A stretch of 64,000 bases of DNA from Pelomonas sp047654805 (GCF_047654805.1 NZ_JASGIV010000001.1:4030001-4094000); one strand, 5' to 3'. Shown: positions 22,644-31,075, numbered from the stretch's first letter. Notes: generated from the letters alone by a model not told the origin. Numbers and translations are program-made.

Positions 22644-22976
22644 TCAGGCGTTGAACGTCAGAGCCCTGCCGGCCTGCTCGCTGGCGCTGCGCGACAGCCG
22701 CAAGCAGAACTCCTGTCCTTCGCGGTCCACCCACTGCGCGCCATCCCACTTGAAGTGATAGCCGCCCGACCGCGCCGCGAGCCAGATCTCCTGCAGCGGC
22801 GGCTGGGTGTTGATGACGATCTTGGAGCCGCCCGGCATGCTGAGTTCCAGCAACCCGCCGGTTCGGTGGCTGTCGATGTCGACGATGTCCTCGTCCAGCC
22901 AGGCGTCGACCTGCGCCTCGATGCGCGCGAGCAGTGCATGGGCCTTGGCGTGGTATTCGGCGTCGGACAGGGGCAT
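22644..22976 (-). CDS. cyaY: Frataxin-like iron donor CyaY
   Basis: 110 residues, typical of bacterial frataxin. It binds iron and regulates Fe-S cluster assembly at the IscS-IscU complex. The acidic first helix (EAQVDAWLDEDIVDID) forms the iron-binding face, followed by the beta-sheet (LLELSMPGGSKIVINTQPP, EIWLAARSGGYHF). It is divergent from lptM with only 11 bp between start codons, a widely conserved pairing. Confidence 0.95.
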   Translation of the reverse strand: MPLSDAEYHAKAHALLARIEAQVDAWLDEDIVDIDSHRTGGLLELSMPGGSKIVINTQPPLQEIWLAARSGGYHFKWDGAQWVDREGQEFCLRLSRSASEQAGRALTFNA

Positions 22977-22987
22977 AAACTGGACGG

Positions 22988-23134
22988 ATGAAGAAGACTG
23001 CCGCCAGTGTAGGTGGGTGCATCGCCACCCTGCTGATCACCCTTACCGCGCTCGCGGGTTGCGGGCAAAAAGGCCCGCTGACCCTGCCGAAGGCCGCGGA
23101 GGCGGCATCGGCCCCCGCCTCGTCGCCGCGCTGA
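22988..23134 (+). CDS. lptM: LptM (YifL)-type small lipoprotein
   Basis: 48 residues. A short lipoprotein: positive start (MKKTAAS), hydrophobic stretch, lipobox TALAGC and then the family hallmark GQKGPLTLP directly after the lipidated Cys25. In E. coli LptM stabilises the LptD/LptE lipopolysaccharide translocon in an oxidised form. The tail is Ala/Ser/Pro-rich. The usual next gene in Burkholderiales, lysA, is absent; the next gene is a convergent ABC ATPase whose stop abuts this one with no gap. Confidence 0.88.
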   Translation: MKKTAASVGGCIATLLITLTALAGCGQKGPLTLPKAAEAASAPASSPR

Positions 23135-24136
23135 TCAGTCCGCCCTGCCCTCCTCCACCGCGTGGCAGGCCACGCGCACGCCGCGGACCTCCAGCAGCGC
23201 CGGCCGCTGGGCCTTGCAGCGCTCGTTGGCCAGCGGGCATCGCGGATGGAAGCTGCAGCCGCTGGGCGGGCTCAGCGGGTTGGGGACCTCGCCCTGCACC
23301 GGGGTGCGCGCGCGACCCGTCATGTGAATGTCGGGGATCGCATCCAGCAACATGCGCGTGTAAGGGTGGCGCGGCTGCGTGAACAGCGCGGCCTTGTCCG
23401 CGACCTCGACGAGACGGCCCAGGTACATGACACCGACTTGGTCGGCCACATGACGCACGACCGCGAGGTTGTGCGAGATGAACAGATAGGTCAGGCCGCG
23501 TTCGCGCTGCAGGTCCTTCATGATGTTGAGGACTTGCGCTTGTACCGACACGTCCAGCGCCGACGTTGGCTCGTCGCAAACGAGGAACTCGGGTTGGGTG
23601 GCCAGGGCTCGGGCGATGGAGATGCGCTGGCGCTGGCCGCCGGAGAACTGGTGCGGGAATTTCTCGGCGTCGGCTGGGTTAAGGCCGACCGAGCTGAGCA
23701 GCTCGCCCACGCGCTTCTTCGCGTCGGCGTCGCCCTTCACGAGGCCATGTTCGCGCAGCGGCTCGGCCACGATGTCCTGCACCTTCCAACGCGGATTCAG
23801 CGATGCATAGGGATCCTGAAAGATCATCTGCATGCGCCGACGCAGCTTGAGCGCGTTCGCGCCGGCCAGCGTCCGGGCGATGTCTTCCCCGTCGAAGTGA
23901 ACCGCGCCGCGCGTCGCGCCGTAAAGCCCCACGAGCAGGCGGGCGACCGTGCTCTTGCCACAGCCGCTTTCGCCGACAAGGGCCAACGTCTGGCCGCGGG
24001 CGATGCCGAAGGACACACCATCGACGGCGTGCACGAAGGCCTTAGGCTTGCGCTCGACGACACGGTTCAGCCAGGGCGGCGACACATCGAAGATCTTGGC
24101 GAGGTCGCGGACCTCCACGAGGGGGGCGCCGCTCAT
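23135..24136 (-). CDS. dppF: Dipeptide/oligopeptide ABC transporter ATP-binding protein (DppF/OppF type)
   Basis: 333 residues. It powers peptide import with DppD and two permeases. Seen are Walker A GESGCGKS, the signature FSGGQRQRI, Walker B-linked CDEPTSALD, and the C-terminal oligopeptide domain with GCSFHPRCPLANERC. The ATG overlaps the dppD stop (ATGA). It ends the dppBCDF operon, abutting the lptM stop. The true substrate (dipeptide, oligopeptide, or other) cannot be decided from sequence. Confidence 0.92.
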   Translation of the reverse strand: MSGAPLVEVRDLAKIFDVSPPWLNRVVERKPKAFVHAVDGVSFGIARGQTLALVGESGCGKSTVARLLVGLYGATRGAVHFDGEDIARTLAGANALKLRRRMQMIFQDPYASLNPRWKVQDIVAEPLREHGLVKGDADAKKRVGELLSSVGLNPADAEKFPHQFSGGQRQRISIARALATQPEFLVCDEPTSALDVSVQAQVLNIMKDLQRERGLTYLFISHNLAVVRHVADQVGVMYLGRLVEVADKAALFTQPRHPYTRMLLDAIPDIHMTGRARTPVQGEVPNPLSPPSGCSFHPRCPLANERCKAQRPALLEVRGVRVACHAVEEGRAD

Positions 24137-25113
24137 CGCTGGACCTCCGTAGTGACGGGTCGCCAGCAGGCCGCGTTCGTGGCGCCGACCTGGGCGAGCT
24201 CGGGTCGCTCGGTGCGGCAGCGCTCGGTGACGCGCGGGCAGCGCGGGTTGAAGGCGCAGCCCGGCGGAATGGCGGTGAGGCGCGGCATCGCCCCGTCGAT
24301 CTGCAACAGCCGCTCGCGATCTTCGTCCATGGCGGGGATGGAGCCCATCAACCCGACCGTGTAGGGATGGGCGGGGCGGTGGATGACGTCAGCGACCGGG
24401 CCGATCTCGGCGATGCGGCCTGCATACATGACGGCCACGCGGTCGCAGGTCTCGGCGATGACGCCCATGTCGTGGGTGACCAGCATGACAGCCGCTCCCT
24501 GCTCGCGGCAGACCTTCTTCAAGAGAGCAATGATCTGCGCCTGGATGGACACGTCCAGCGCGGTGGTCGGCTCGTCTGCGACGATGAGCTTGGGATTTGC
24601 CGCGAGCGCCAGGGCGATGACCACGCGCTGGCGCATGCCACCGGAGAACTGGTGCGGGAAATGGTCCACGCGCGCCTCAGGGGCTGGGATGCCGGTGGAG
24701 GCCAGCAGCTCGATGGCGCGGACGCGGGCTTGACCCGACGTCAGGTCAAGGTGGGTCGTGATCGTCTCGACGAGCTGCCGCCCCACGGTGTAGAGCGGGT
24801 TCAGCGAGGTCAGCGGGTCCTGAAAGACGGCGCCGATCTCGCGGCCGCGGATGCGGCGCAGTTGCTCATAGGGCAGGTTGTCGATACGGCGCCCGGCAAG
24901 GCGGATCTCGCCGGCGGCGATGCGGCCGGGCGGATCCAACAGGCCGATGATGGCGGCACCGGTCAGCGACTTGCCGGCACCTGACTCGCCGACGACGCCC
25001 AGGATCTCGCCCGGCGCAATGGCGAAGGAGATATCGTCCAGCGCCAGCAGCGTACCGTGACGCGTCGGGAACTCCACCCGCAGGTGGCTGACTTCAAGCA
25101 ACGGAGCGGTCAT
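24133..25113 (-). CDS. dppD: Dipeptide/oligopeptide ABC transporter ATP-binding protein (DppD/OppD type)
   Basis: 326 residues. Walker A GESGAGKS, signature FSGGMRQRV, ADEPTTALD and the C-terminal GCAFNPRCP cysteine segment mark the DppD subfamily. The start at 25113 overlaps the permease stop (ATGA) and removes a long upstream frame that only shadows dppC. It partners with DppF as a heterodimeric ATPase. Confidence 0.93.
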   Translation of the reverse strand: MTAPLLEVSHLRVEFPTRHGTLLALDDISFAIAPGEILGVVGESGAGKSLTGAAIIGLLDPPGRIAAGEIRLAGRRIDNLPYEQLRRIRGREIGAVFQDPLTSLNPLYTVGRQLVETITTHLDLTSGQARVRAIELLASTGIPAPEARVDHFPHQFSGGMRQRVVIALALAANPKLIVADEPTTALDVSIQAQIIALLKKVCREQGAAVMLVTHDMGVIAETCDRVAVMYAGRIAEIGPVADVIHRPAHPYTVGLMGSIPAMDEDRERLLQIDGAMPRLTAIPPGCAFNPRCPRVTERCRTERPELAQVGATNAACWRPVTTEVQR

Positions 25114-26054
25114 CGCAGTCGGGGGTTCAGCGCATCGCGCAACCAGTCGCCCAGCAGGTTCACGCTGAGCGTGATGAGGATCAGCGTCAGGCTCGGCCAG
25201 GCGGTGATCCACCATTCGCCCGAGAACAGGTAGTCGTTGCCGTTGCGGATCAGCGTGCCCAGCGAGGGGCTGGTAGCCGGCACGCCGACACCCAGGAATG
25301 ACAGCGTCGCCTCCGTGATGATGGCCGACGCGATCTGGATGGTGGCCAGCACCAGCACGGGGCCCAGCACATTGGGCAGCACGTGGCGGCGCATGATGCG
25401 AAAGCCGCTGACGCCGATGACGCGGGCGGCTTGCACATACTCCTTGTTGCGCTCCACCAGCGTGGAGCCACGTACGGTGCGCGCGTACTGCACCCAACCT
25501 GTCAGCGCAATGGCCAGCACCAGGACGACGAAGGCCAGCATGTCGGGCGCATGCGGGAACAGGCTGCGGCCGACACCGCTGATCATCAGCGCGACGAGGA
25601 TAGACGGGAACGACAGCATCACGTCGCAGATGCGCATGATGAAGGCATCGGTGCGCCCGCCGACAAAACCGGCCAGCAGACCGAGGCTGACGCCGATTAG
25701 GATGGACAGCAGCACCGAGGCGATGCCGACAAGCAGCGAGATGCGCGCACCGTACATCAGTGCCGACAGAATGTCGCGGCCCTGCCCATCCGTGCCCAGC
25801 CAGTACTTGGGCTCGCCGCCGTCTACCCAGGACGGCGGCTTGAGCGAATCCATCAGCTCCAGCGTCGCCAGGTCGAAGGGATTGTGCGGAGCGATGACCT
25901 CGGCGAGCAACGCGCAGACGAAGCAGACCAGCGCAATGAGGGCGGCCATCATCGCGACCGGCGAACTGCGGAAGGAATACCAGACGTCGCCGTCGAAGAA
26001 CGCCTTCAAGGCCGACGACGAGGTGGTGGGATGAGGGTTGGCGTCGACAGCCAT
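25110..26054 (-). CDS. dppC: Peptide ABC transporter permease (DppC type)
   Basis: 314 residues with about six membrane helices, an N-terminal DppC/OppC segment (SSPVAMMAALIALV) and the ABC-permease EAA loop YVQAARVIGVSGFRIMRRH. The LGTDGQGRD motif before the second helix is typical of the OppC family. The ATG lies 2 bp after the dppB stop. It forms the translocation pore with DppB. Confidence 0.93.
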   Translation of the reverse strand: MAVDANPHPTTSSSALKAFFDGDVWYSFRSSPVAMMAALIALVCFVCALLAEVIAPHNPFDLATLELMDSLKPPSWVDGGEPKYWLGTDGQGRDILSALMYGARISLLVGIASVLLSILIGVSLGLLAGFVGGRTDAFIMRICDVMLSFPSILVALMISGVGRSLFPHAPDMLAFVVLVLAIALTGWVQYARTVRGSTLVERNKEYVQAARVIGVSGFRIMRRHVLPNVLGPVLVLATIQIASAIITEATLSFLGVGVPATSPSLGTLIRNGNDYLFSGEWWITAWPSLTLILITLSVNLLGDWLRDALNPRLR

Positions 26055-26056
26055 CT

Positions 26057-27034
26057 TCAGTGGGCCTTGCCTTCGACGCGCAGGCGCGGGTCGACGGCGA
26101 AATAGAGCAGATCCACGCCGAGGTTGATGACGACGAAGATCAGGGAGATCAGGCAGAGGTAGGCCGCCATCACGGGGATGTCGGCGAACTGCACAGCCTG
26201 GATGAAGAGCAGGCCCATGCCGGGCCATTGGAAGACCTGCTCTGTGATGATGGCAAAGGCAATCAGCGAGCCGAGTTGCAGGCCGGTGATGGTGATGACG
26301 GGCACCAGCGTGTTCTTCAACGCGTGGCCGAAGTACACGCTACGGTCCGTCAGGCCGCGGGCACGCGCGAAACGGATGTAGTCGGTGCGCAGCACTTCGA
26401 GCATCTCGGCACGTACCAAACGCATGATCAGCGTCAGCTGGAAGGCTGATAGCGTGAAAGCCGGCAAAATGAGATGCAGCAGCCCGTCGCGCGTCAGCAG
26501 GCCCGAGGTCCAGGAACCGAAGGCGACGACCTCGCCACGGCCGAAGCTCGGCAGCCATTTGAGCTCGACGGCAAAGATCCAGATCAGCACGATGCCGACG
26601 ACGAAGTTGGGCAAGCTGACACCGAACAGCGTGCCCGTCATCAGCAGTTGGGCGCTGGCCTTGCCTCGCCGCAGCGCCGCGTAGACGCCCAGCGGAATAC
26701 CCAAGCCGAGGGCAATCAAGCCGGCAACCAGGGCCAGCTCCAGCGTCGCCGGGAAGCGTTCTGCGATGAGGGTCGAGACCTTGCGCCCCTGCCGAAGGCT
26801 GATGCCGAACTCGCCCTGGGCTGCGTTGACCACGAAATGCGCGAACTGCACCGGGAACGGCCGGTCGAGCCCCAGGTCCTTGCGCAATGCGATGCGCTGC
26901 TCCTCTGTTGCGTCCTGACCCAGCAGATTGTTGACCGGATCGCCGACGTACTGGAACAGCATGAAGGCGATGAAGGCCACCGCCAGCATGACAACCAGGG
27001 CCTGGACCAGGCGGCGAAGAATGAAAACCAGCAT
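26057..27034 (-). CDS. dppB: Peptide ABC transporter permease (DppB type)
   Basis: 325 residues with six predicted membrane helices; starts MLVFILRRLVQALVVM, typical of the family. The EAA loop FARARGLTDRSVYFGHALKN is intact. It is the first gene of the operon. No periplasmic substrate-binding protein gene lies before it or anywhere in the window, so the binding protein must be encoded elsewhere. Confidence 0.93.
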   Translation of the reverse strand: MLVFILRRLVQALVVMLAVAFIAFMLFQYVGDPVNNLLGQDATEEQRIALRKDLGLDRPFPVQFAHFVVNAAQGEFGISLRQGRKVSTLIAERFPATLELALVAGLIALGLGIPLGVYAALRRGKASAQLLMTGTLFGVSLPNFVVGIVLIWIFAVELKWLPSFGRGEVVAFGSWTSGLLTRDGLLHLILPAFTLSAFQLTLIMRLVRAEMLEVLRTDYIRFARARGLTDRSVYFGHALKNTLVPVITITGLQLGSLIAFAIITEQVFQWPGMGLLFIQAVQFADIPVMAAYLCLISLIFVVINLGVDLLYFAVDPRLRVEGKAH

Positions 27035-27184
27035 GAAGACTCTGAAGCGGGCGCGCCCTTGCGCCGAGCGAAGGCGCGATCATGGCGGCGTCACGCGGGC
27101 ACAAACGCCAGGGAATGCCCTATGCCCTCTACGTGCGGCGACGCCCCATTGCGCTGAACAAGCCCGGCGCAAGGCCAAATAGAA

Positions 27185-27207
27185 AACGGGCCGCAAAGCG
27201 GCCCGTT
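27185..27207 (-). terminator. Rho-independent terminator after porin 1
   Basis: A perfect 10-bp stem (AACGGGCCGC and GCGGCCCGTT) with a 3-base loop, followed on the minus strand by TTTTCTATTT. It lies 41 bp past the porin stop codon. Confidence 0.85.
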
Positions 27208-27248
27208 CCGGGAAGACGCAGGGTGGCGGGCAAGCCCGCCGCGCAGCA

Positions 27249-28466
27249 TCAGAAGCGGTGACGCAGACCGACCATGGAACCGCCACGCTTGCTGGCGCCA
27301 TTGGCGAACGTCACAGCGCCGCTGGTGCGGGTGTAGTCGAGCTCCAGGTAGGCGTCGGTGCGCTTGGAGAATGCGTAGTCCAGCACCACGGCGAAGAAGT
27401 CGGCCTTGGACGTCGTGTTGGCGTTGGTCGACAGGCCCGATGCCGCAGCCAGTGCAGCGGCGAACGGTGCAGCCAGGTTCTGGGCCGAACCGTAATGCGA
27501 CTGCTTCGTCAGCCAGGCGTTGGCACCGATATTCAGCTGAGGCGTCAGCTGATAGGTGGCACCGAACATGTACATCGTGCGCTTGTTGATGTCGGTGGAG
27601 TTGGCGTTGAACATGTTCAAGCCAAGCAGGCCGCTGGTGTACACGGCGCGCGTGGACGCAGCGACACCAAAGGGGGCCGTCGAAGCAGCCGACGCAGCAA
27701 AGGCAGCGGCGCTGGACTGGTTCAGCAGACCGTAGGGGTTGTCAAACTTGTTCTGGCCCCACGAGGCATGCACATAGAGCGGACCATCCGTGTAGGACGC
27801 GCCCAGGACGGTAGCCTTGACCTTCTTGCCGGTCTGCTCGGTCGCCTGCAGATAAGCGCCGCCTGCACCCCACTTGCCATCGCTGTAGCGAACCAGGCCG
27901 CCGATGGTCTTGTTGGGCTGAACCGCCGCCGAGCCCGACTGGCCCTCGCCAGCACTCACCTGGACTTCCGCGTACACGTTACCCAGTTGGACCAGGTACT
28001 TGACCATGTTGTCCTGGCGGGCCGTCATCGCCAGACCGATCTCGGGCTTGTACGCCTCGATGTAGGGCGAATAACGGAAGGAGGCAAACGTCGACGTGTA
28101 GAGGTCGAACAGGATGTTGTATTGACGACCCAGGCGGATCTGGCCGAAGTCGTTGGACTGCAGGCCCACCCAGGCCTGGCGCCAGAAATCGGGGTTGCCG
28201 CTGACGGCACCCGTGTCGGACTGGAGGCGATGCTCAAGGTTGGCCAGGGCCTTCAGGCCGCCACCCATATCTTCGGTGACATTCACGCCCAGTCGGCTCT
28301 GCGACATGCCGCCGGGAACCACGGTCTTGGTGGACGTGCCGGCGTTGGCGTTGGTCGTGTAACGCACTGCGACATCCACGATGCCATACAGGGTCACGCT
28401 GGACTGGGCCCAGGCTGCAGAGGTGCTGGCGGCCAGAACGGCAACGGCCAAGGATGCTTTTTTCAT
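27249..28466 (-). CDS. General porin (Gram-negative porin, OmpC/Omp32-like)
   Basis: 405 residues. The signal peptide ends at AWAQ and mature protein begins SSVTLYGIVDVAV, a hallmark of betaproteobacterial porins. The remainder is alternating amphipathic strands of a 16-stranded barrel, with LEHRLQSDTG and GLQSNDFGQIRLGRQYN; the C-terminal residue is Phe (GLRHRF), as needed for barrel insertion. The loop containing residues near 200-260 is Ala/Ser-rich. The ATG has an AGGAGA ribosome site. It has its own promoter and terminator. Confidence 0.93.
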   Translation of the reverse strand: MKKASLAVAVLAASTSAAWAQSSVTLYGIVDVAVRYTTNANAGTSTKTVVPGGMSQSRLGVNVTEDMGGGLKALANLEHRLQSDTGAVSGNPDFWRQAWVGLQSNDFGQIRLGRQYNILFDLYTSTFASFRYSPYIEAYKPEIGLAMTARQDNMVKYLVQLGNVYAEVQVSAGEGQSGSAAVQPNKTIGGLVRYSDGKWGAGGAYLQATEQTGKKVKATVLGASYTDGPLYVHASWGQNKFDNPYGLLNQSSAAAFAASAASTAPFGVAASTRAVYTSGLLGLNMFNANSTDINKRTMYMFGATYQLTPQLNIGANAWLTKQSHYGSAQNLAAPFAAALAAASGLSTNANTTSKADFFAVVLDYAFSKRTDAYLELDYTRTSGAVTFANGASKRGGSMVGLRHRF

Positions 28467-28524
28467 CAAGGTTGTCTCCTGCGAAGAAAGGTGAACCGTT
28501 CGATTCTCAGCGATGCGCTCTGCC

Positions 28525-28553
28525 ATAACGCGAGGTCTGTTGTTGATTGTCCA
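28525..28553 (-). promoter_or_regulatory. Candidate sigma-70 promoter of porin 1
   Basis: Minus strand TGGACA (5/6 to -35) and CGTTAT (-10, 3/6) with 17-bp spacing, about 60 bp before the start codon. Found by eye. Confidence 0.35.
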
Positions 28554-28595
28554 CAGCGGAATCCCCTGTCGCGCAAGGGACAAGAGCAGACAAAA

Positions 28596-28615
28596 AAGCC
28601 GCCCGAAGGCGGCTT
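28596..28615 (-). terminator. Rho-independent terminator after porin 2
   Basis: AAGCCGCC, a 4-base loop and GGCGGCTT, followed on the minus strand by TTTTTTG. A second GC hairpin (GCGGCC/GGCCGC, 28626-28641 approximately) lies just before it, next to the porin stop. Confidence 0.85.
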
Positions 28616-28650
28616 GGCTGAGTCGACAGCGGCCCGAAGGCCGCACTCGA

Positions 28651-29688
28651 TCAGAAGCTGTGCTTGATACCGACGTCGAAGCCGCTGGACTTCTGGCCGC
28701 CAGCGGTCGCGGCAGGAGCGCCGGCAACGAGGAACTTGGCAGCGCCCTTGTTGTCGATCTGCGAGAACGTCGTGTACAGCGCGGTGCGCTTCGACAGGTT
28801 GTAGGCGTAGCCGATGGCCAGCAGCTTCGCGTCGCCGATCGGGGTGTAACCGGTAACGGCAGTCTCGGCAGCGACGTTGGCCTTGGCGTCCGTGTACGAA
28901 GCCATCAGCTGACCCTGGCCCAGAGGAGCCGTAACGGAAGCCGTCCAGATCTTCTGCTCGCGGCCCATGAACTTGCTCTGCGTGTACGACAGCGAGGGAC
29001 GAGCCACGCCGAAGTCGTAGGCACCGCCGACGGACGTCAGCTTGAACTTGCTGGTGTCAGCTGCGTTGGACGTGCTGGCGTAGGTGCCGGACACGTGCAG
29101 CGGACCGTTCTTGTAGCCCAGGCGAACCGACTGGCCCTTGTTGGTGCCAGTGCCTTCGCCGGCCGAGATGTCCACGCCGCCGTAGAAGCCGCTCAGGCCG
29201 CCAGGCAGGGAGTAGGAGACCAGATTGTCGGCGCGGCCGAAGGACGTGCCGTTGCCGCTGCCCAGGTTGCTGTAGACGGCGCCGACGCTGCCCAGACCCG
29301 TGAAGGTGAAGGGATCGAAGTCTTCGAGGTGCAGGCGCGAAGCGGTCTTGTTGCGACCCAGACGCACTTCACCGAAGTCGCCAGTCAGGCTCACGGTGGC
29401 GCGACGGCCCCAGAAGGCGCCGCCGTTGGCAGCAACACCGTTGTCCACGCCGACTTCGGATTCCAGCCAGAAGCCAGCCTTCAGGCCGCCACCGAGGTCT
29501 TCCGTACCGCGCACGCCGAAACGGCTGGTGTTCAAGCCGCTGGAATCAAGCTTCTTTTGCTTGAGGCTGCCGGTCTTGACGTACTTCATGTCGGCGTCGA
29601 TGACGCCGAACAGGGTGACCGAAGATTGCGCGACGGCAGCGCCGCCGGTCAGACCGAGGACGGCCAGGGCAATCAGAGCTTTCTTCAT
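28651..29688 (-). CDS. General porin (Gram-negative porin 4 type)
   Basis: 345 residues. Signal peptide ending AAVAQ, then SSVTLFGVIDADMKY. Conserved segments include SRFGVRGTEDLGGGLKAGF and FWGRRATVSL, with a C-terminal Phe (VGIKHSF). It forms a trimeric outer-membrane channel for small solutes. It precedes porin 1 but a strong terminator separates them, so they are independent units; their sequences are related but clearly diverged. The ATG has an AGGAG ribosome site. It lies divergent from coq7. Confidence 0.95.
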   Translation of the reverse strand: MKKALIALAVLGLTGGAAVAQSSVTLFGVIDADMKYVKTGSLKQKKLDSSGLNTSRFGVRGTEDLGGGLKAGFWLESEVGVDNGVAANGGAFWGRRATVSLTGDFGEVRLGRNKTASRLHLEDFDPFTFTGLGSVGAVYSNLGSGNGTSFGRADNLVSYSLPGGLSGFYGGVDISAGEGTGTNKGQSVRLGYKNGPLHVSGTYASTSNAADTSKFKLTSVGGAYDFGVARPSLSYTQSKFMGREQKIWTASVTAPLGQGQLMASYTDAKANVAAETAVTGYTPIGDAKLLAIGYAYNLSKRTALYTTFSQIDNKGAAKFLVAGAPAATAGGQKSSGFDVGIKHSF

Positions 29689-29739
29689 TCGATACTCCTA
29701 GTTATTCATCCAAGTCGCCGCTCGCGTGAGGTTCGGCGG

Positions 29740-29754
29740 CTCACCTCCTGTGAG
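29740..29754 (-). promoter_or_regulatory. Hairpin with AGGAG in the loop in the porin 2 leader (candidate CsrA/RsmA site)
   Basis: The minus-strand leader reads CTCAC AGGAG GTGAG, a 5-bp stem presenting GGA in the loop, 52 nt before the start codon. CsrA binds GGA in hairpin loops, and ACAGGAGG is near its consensus. No start codon suits this AGGAGG as a ribosome site. Confidence 0.3.
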
Positions 29755-29821
29755 GAAGTCCGCGTATTCCACCAGAGCTCGGGGTCGTTCGGGAATTCAC
29801 GGATATGAAATTGTGTGTTGC

Positions 29822-29839
29822 CGTTGCTGAGTCGCAACG
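29822..29839. promoter_or_regulatory. Inverted repeat between porin 2 and coq7 (operator-like)
   Basis: CGTTGC and GCAACG separated by 6 bp, in the divergent intergenic region. Dyad symmetry suggests a dimeric regulator site, but I recognise no family. Confidence 0.25.
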
Positions 29840-29884
29840 TCACGCCTAATTCACGCCACCTTCATCGAAACATTGCTTAACTGA

Positions 29885-30547
29885 ATGCAATCTGAAACAA
29901 GCAATTCCTACGGTCGCCGCCTCAGTTTGGGTGACCGGTTGATCAGTGCGCTGGATGCCGGTCTGCGCACGGTTTTTGTCTCGACACGGGCGGCCAGGCA
30001 ATCACCTTCGGCAACCCTTCACGACACCGAATTGAGCGCGGAGGAAAAGCAGCAAGCAGCTGCGCTGATGCGTGTCAACCACGTCGGCGAGATCTGCGCC
30101 CAGGCGCTGTACGAGTCCCAGGCCCTGTTCAGCCGCAGCGAGTCGCTGCGCAAGCACTTCGAGCAAGCCGCTCAAGAAGAGTTGGATCACCTCGCCTGGA
30201 CGGCCGACCGCGTCGCTGAGTTGGACGGCCACACCAGCCATCTCGCACCGGTTTGGTGGGTCGGCGCCTTCGCCTGCGGCAGCTTGGCTGGCATGGCGGG
30301 CGACAAATGGAGCCTGGGCTTCGTTGTCGAGACGGAACGCCAGGTCGAGGCCCATCTGGCCTCCCACCTGCGCCGCCTGCCCGAGGCAGATACGGCGTCC
30401 CGAGCCATCGTCGACCAGATGCGGCGCGAGGAAGCCGAGCACGCCGAAGCGGCCATCTCCGCTGGAGCGCGGTCGTTGCCGCCCCCGATTCCCGACCTGA
30501 TGCGCGCGGCGGCCAAGGTCATGACGACCGTGGCCCACCGCATCTGA
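29885..30547 (+). CDS. coq7: 3-demethoxyubiquinol hydroxylase Coq7
   Basis: 220 residues. A di-iron monooxygenase that hydroxylates the ubiquinone ring in one of the last steps of ubiquinone biosynthesis. The iron ligands lie in RVNHVGEICAQ, QEELDHLAW, VVETERQVEAH and EEAEHAEAA (ExxH-type motifs). It stands alone, divergent from porin 2 and convergent with the OsmC gene. The ribosome site is weak. Confidence 0.94.
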   Translation: MQSETSNSYGRRLSLGDRLISALDAGLRTVFVSTRAARQSPSATLHDTELSAEEKQQAAALMRVNHVGEICAQALYESQALFSRSESLRKHFEQAAQEELDHLAWTADRVAELDGHTSHLAPVWWVGAFACGSLAGMAGDKWSLGFVVETERQVEAHLASHLRRLPEADTASRAIVDQMRREEAEHAEAAISAGARSLPPPIPDLMRAAAKVMTTVAHRI

Positions 30548-30985
30548 TCAGACTTCGGCGATCTCGAACGAGGTGCTGATGGCCGAGGTCTTGGCCAGCA
30601 TGGCCGTGGCCGAGCAGTATTTCTCGTGGGATAGCGCGACCGCCCGCTCGACGATCTCCGGCTTGAGCGCCTTGCCGGTCACGACGAAATGAAAATGGAT
30701 GGCCGTGAAGACCTTGGGGTCGCTCGTCGCGCGCTCGGCCTTCAGGACGACCTTGCAGCCGCGTACGTCGTGGCGCCCACGCTTGAGGATCAGCACGACG
30801 TCATAGGCCGTGCACCCGCCGGTGCCGGCAAGCACTGTCTCCATGGGCCGCGGCGCCAGGTTGCGCCCCCCGCCATCAGGCGCACCATCCATGGCCAGCA
30901 CATGGCCGCTGCCGGTCTCCGCGACGAAGCTCATGCCACTCGGGCCTTCGGGGCCAAGCCAACTGACTGTGCATTCCATGGTCAT
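30548..30985 (-). CDS. OsmC family protein (YhfA-like)
   Basis: 145 residues. OsmC/Ohr proteins reduce organic hydroperoxides with two cysteines. Both are present here: GTGGCTAYDV and HEKYCSATAML, in the spacing of the YhfA-like subfamily rather than classical Ohr. The stop directly abuts the coq7 stop (TGATCA). Two in-frame ATGs (30985 and 30979) compete; the first is better placed for the GGAG site. The actual substrate is unproven. Confidence 0.9.
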   Translation of the reverse strand: MTMECTVSWLGPEGPSGMSFVAETGSGHVLAMDGAPDGGGRNLAPRPMETVLAGTGGCTAYDVVLILKRGRHDVRGCKVVLKAERATSDPKVFTAIHFHFVVTGKALKPEIVERAVALSHEKYCSATAMLAKTSAISTSFEIAEV

Positions 30986-31020
30986 CTAGAGTCAAAGCTC
31001 CAATTCGTTCACGAAAAATA

Positions 31021-31050
31021 TTGCAGCGCAGCATAACTCGGCGCTAAACT
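31021..31050 (+). promoter_or_regulatory. Candidate promoter for the ilvA-leader RNA
   Basis: TTGCAG (4/6) and TAAACT (4/6) with 18-bp spacing. Transcription would start near 31057, at the edge of the palindrome. Found by eye. Confidence 0.35.
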
Positions 31051-31059
31051 GCCACCCAA

Positions 31060-31075
31060 GCGAAAACGTTTTCGC
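31060..31075. promoter_or_regulatory. Perfect 16-bp palindrome, LacI/GalR-family operator-like
   Basis: GCGAAAACGTTTTCGC is a perfect palindrome centred on ACGT, the typical layout of LacI/GalR-family sites with a central CG step. It overlaps the predicted transcription start, a repressing position. Confidence 0.5.

Noticed and set aside
31003..31033. Similarity between the osmC segment encoding HEKYCSA and DNA before the ilvA leader
   Set aside because: Short and imperfect; most likely chance.
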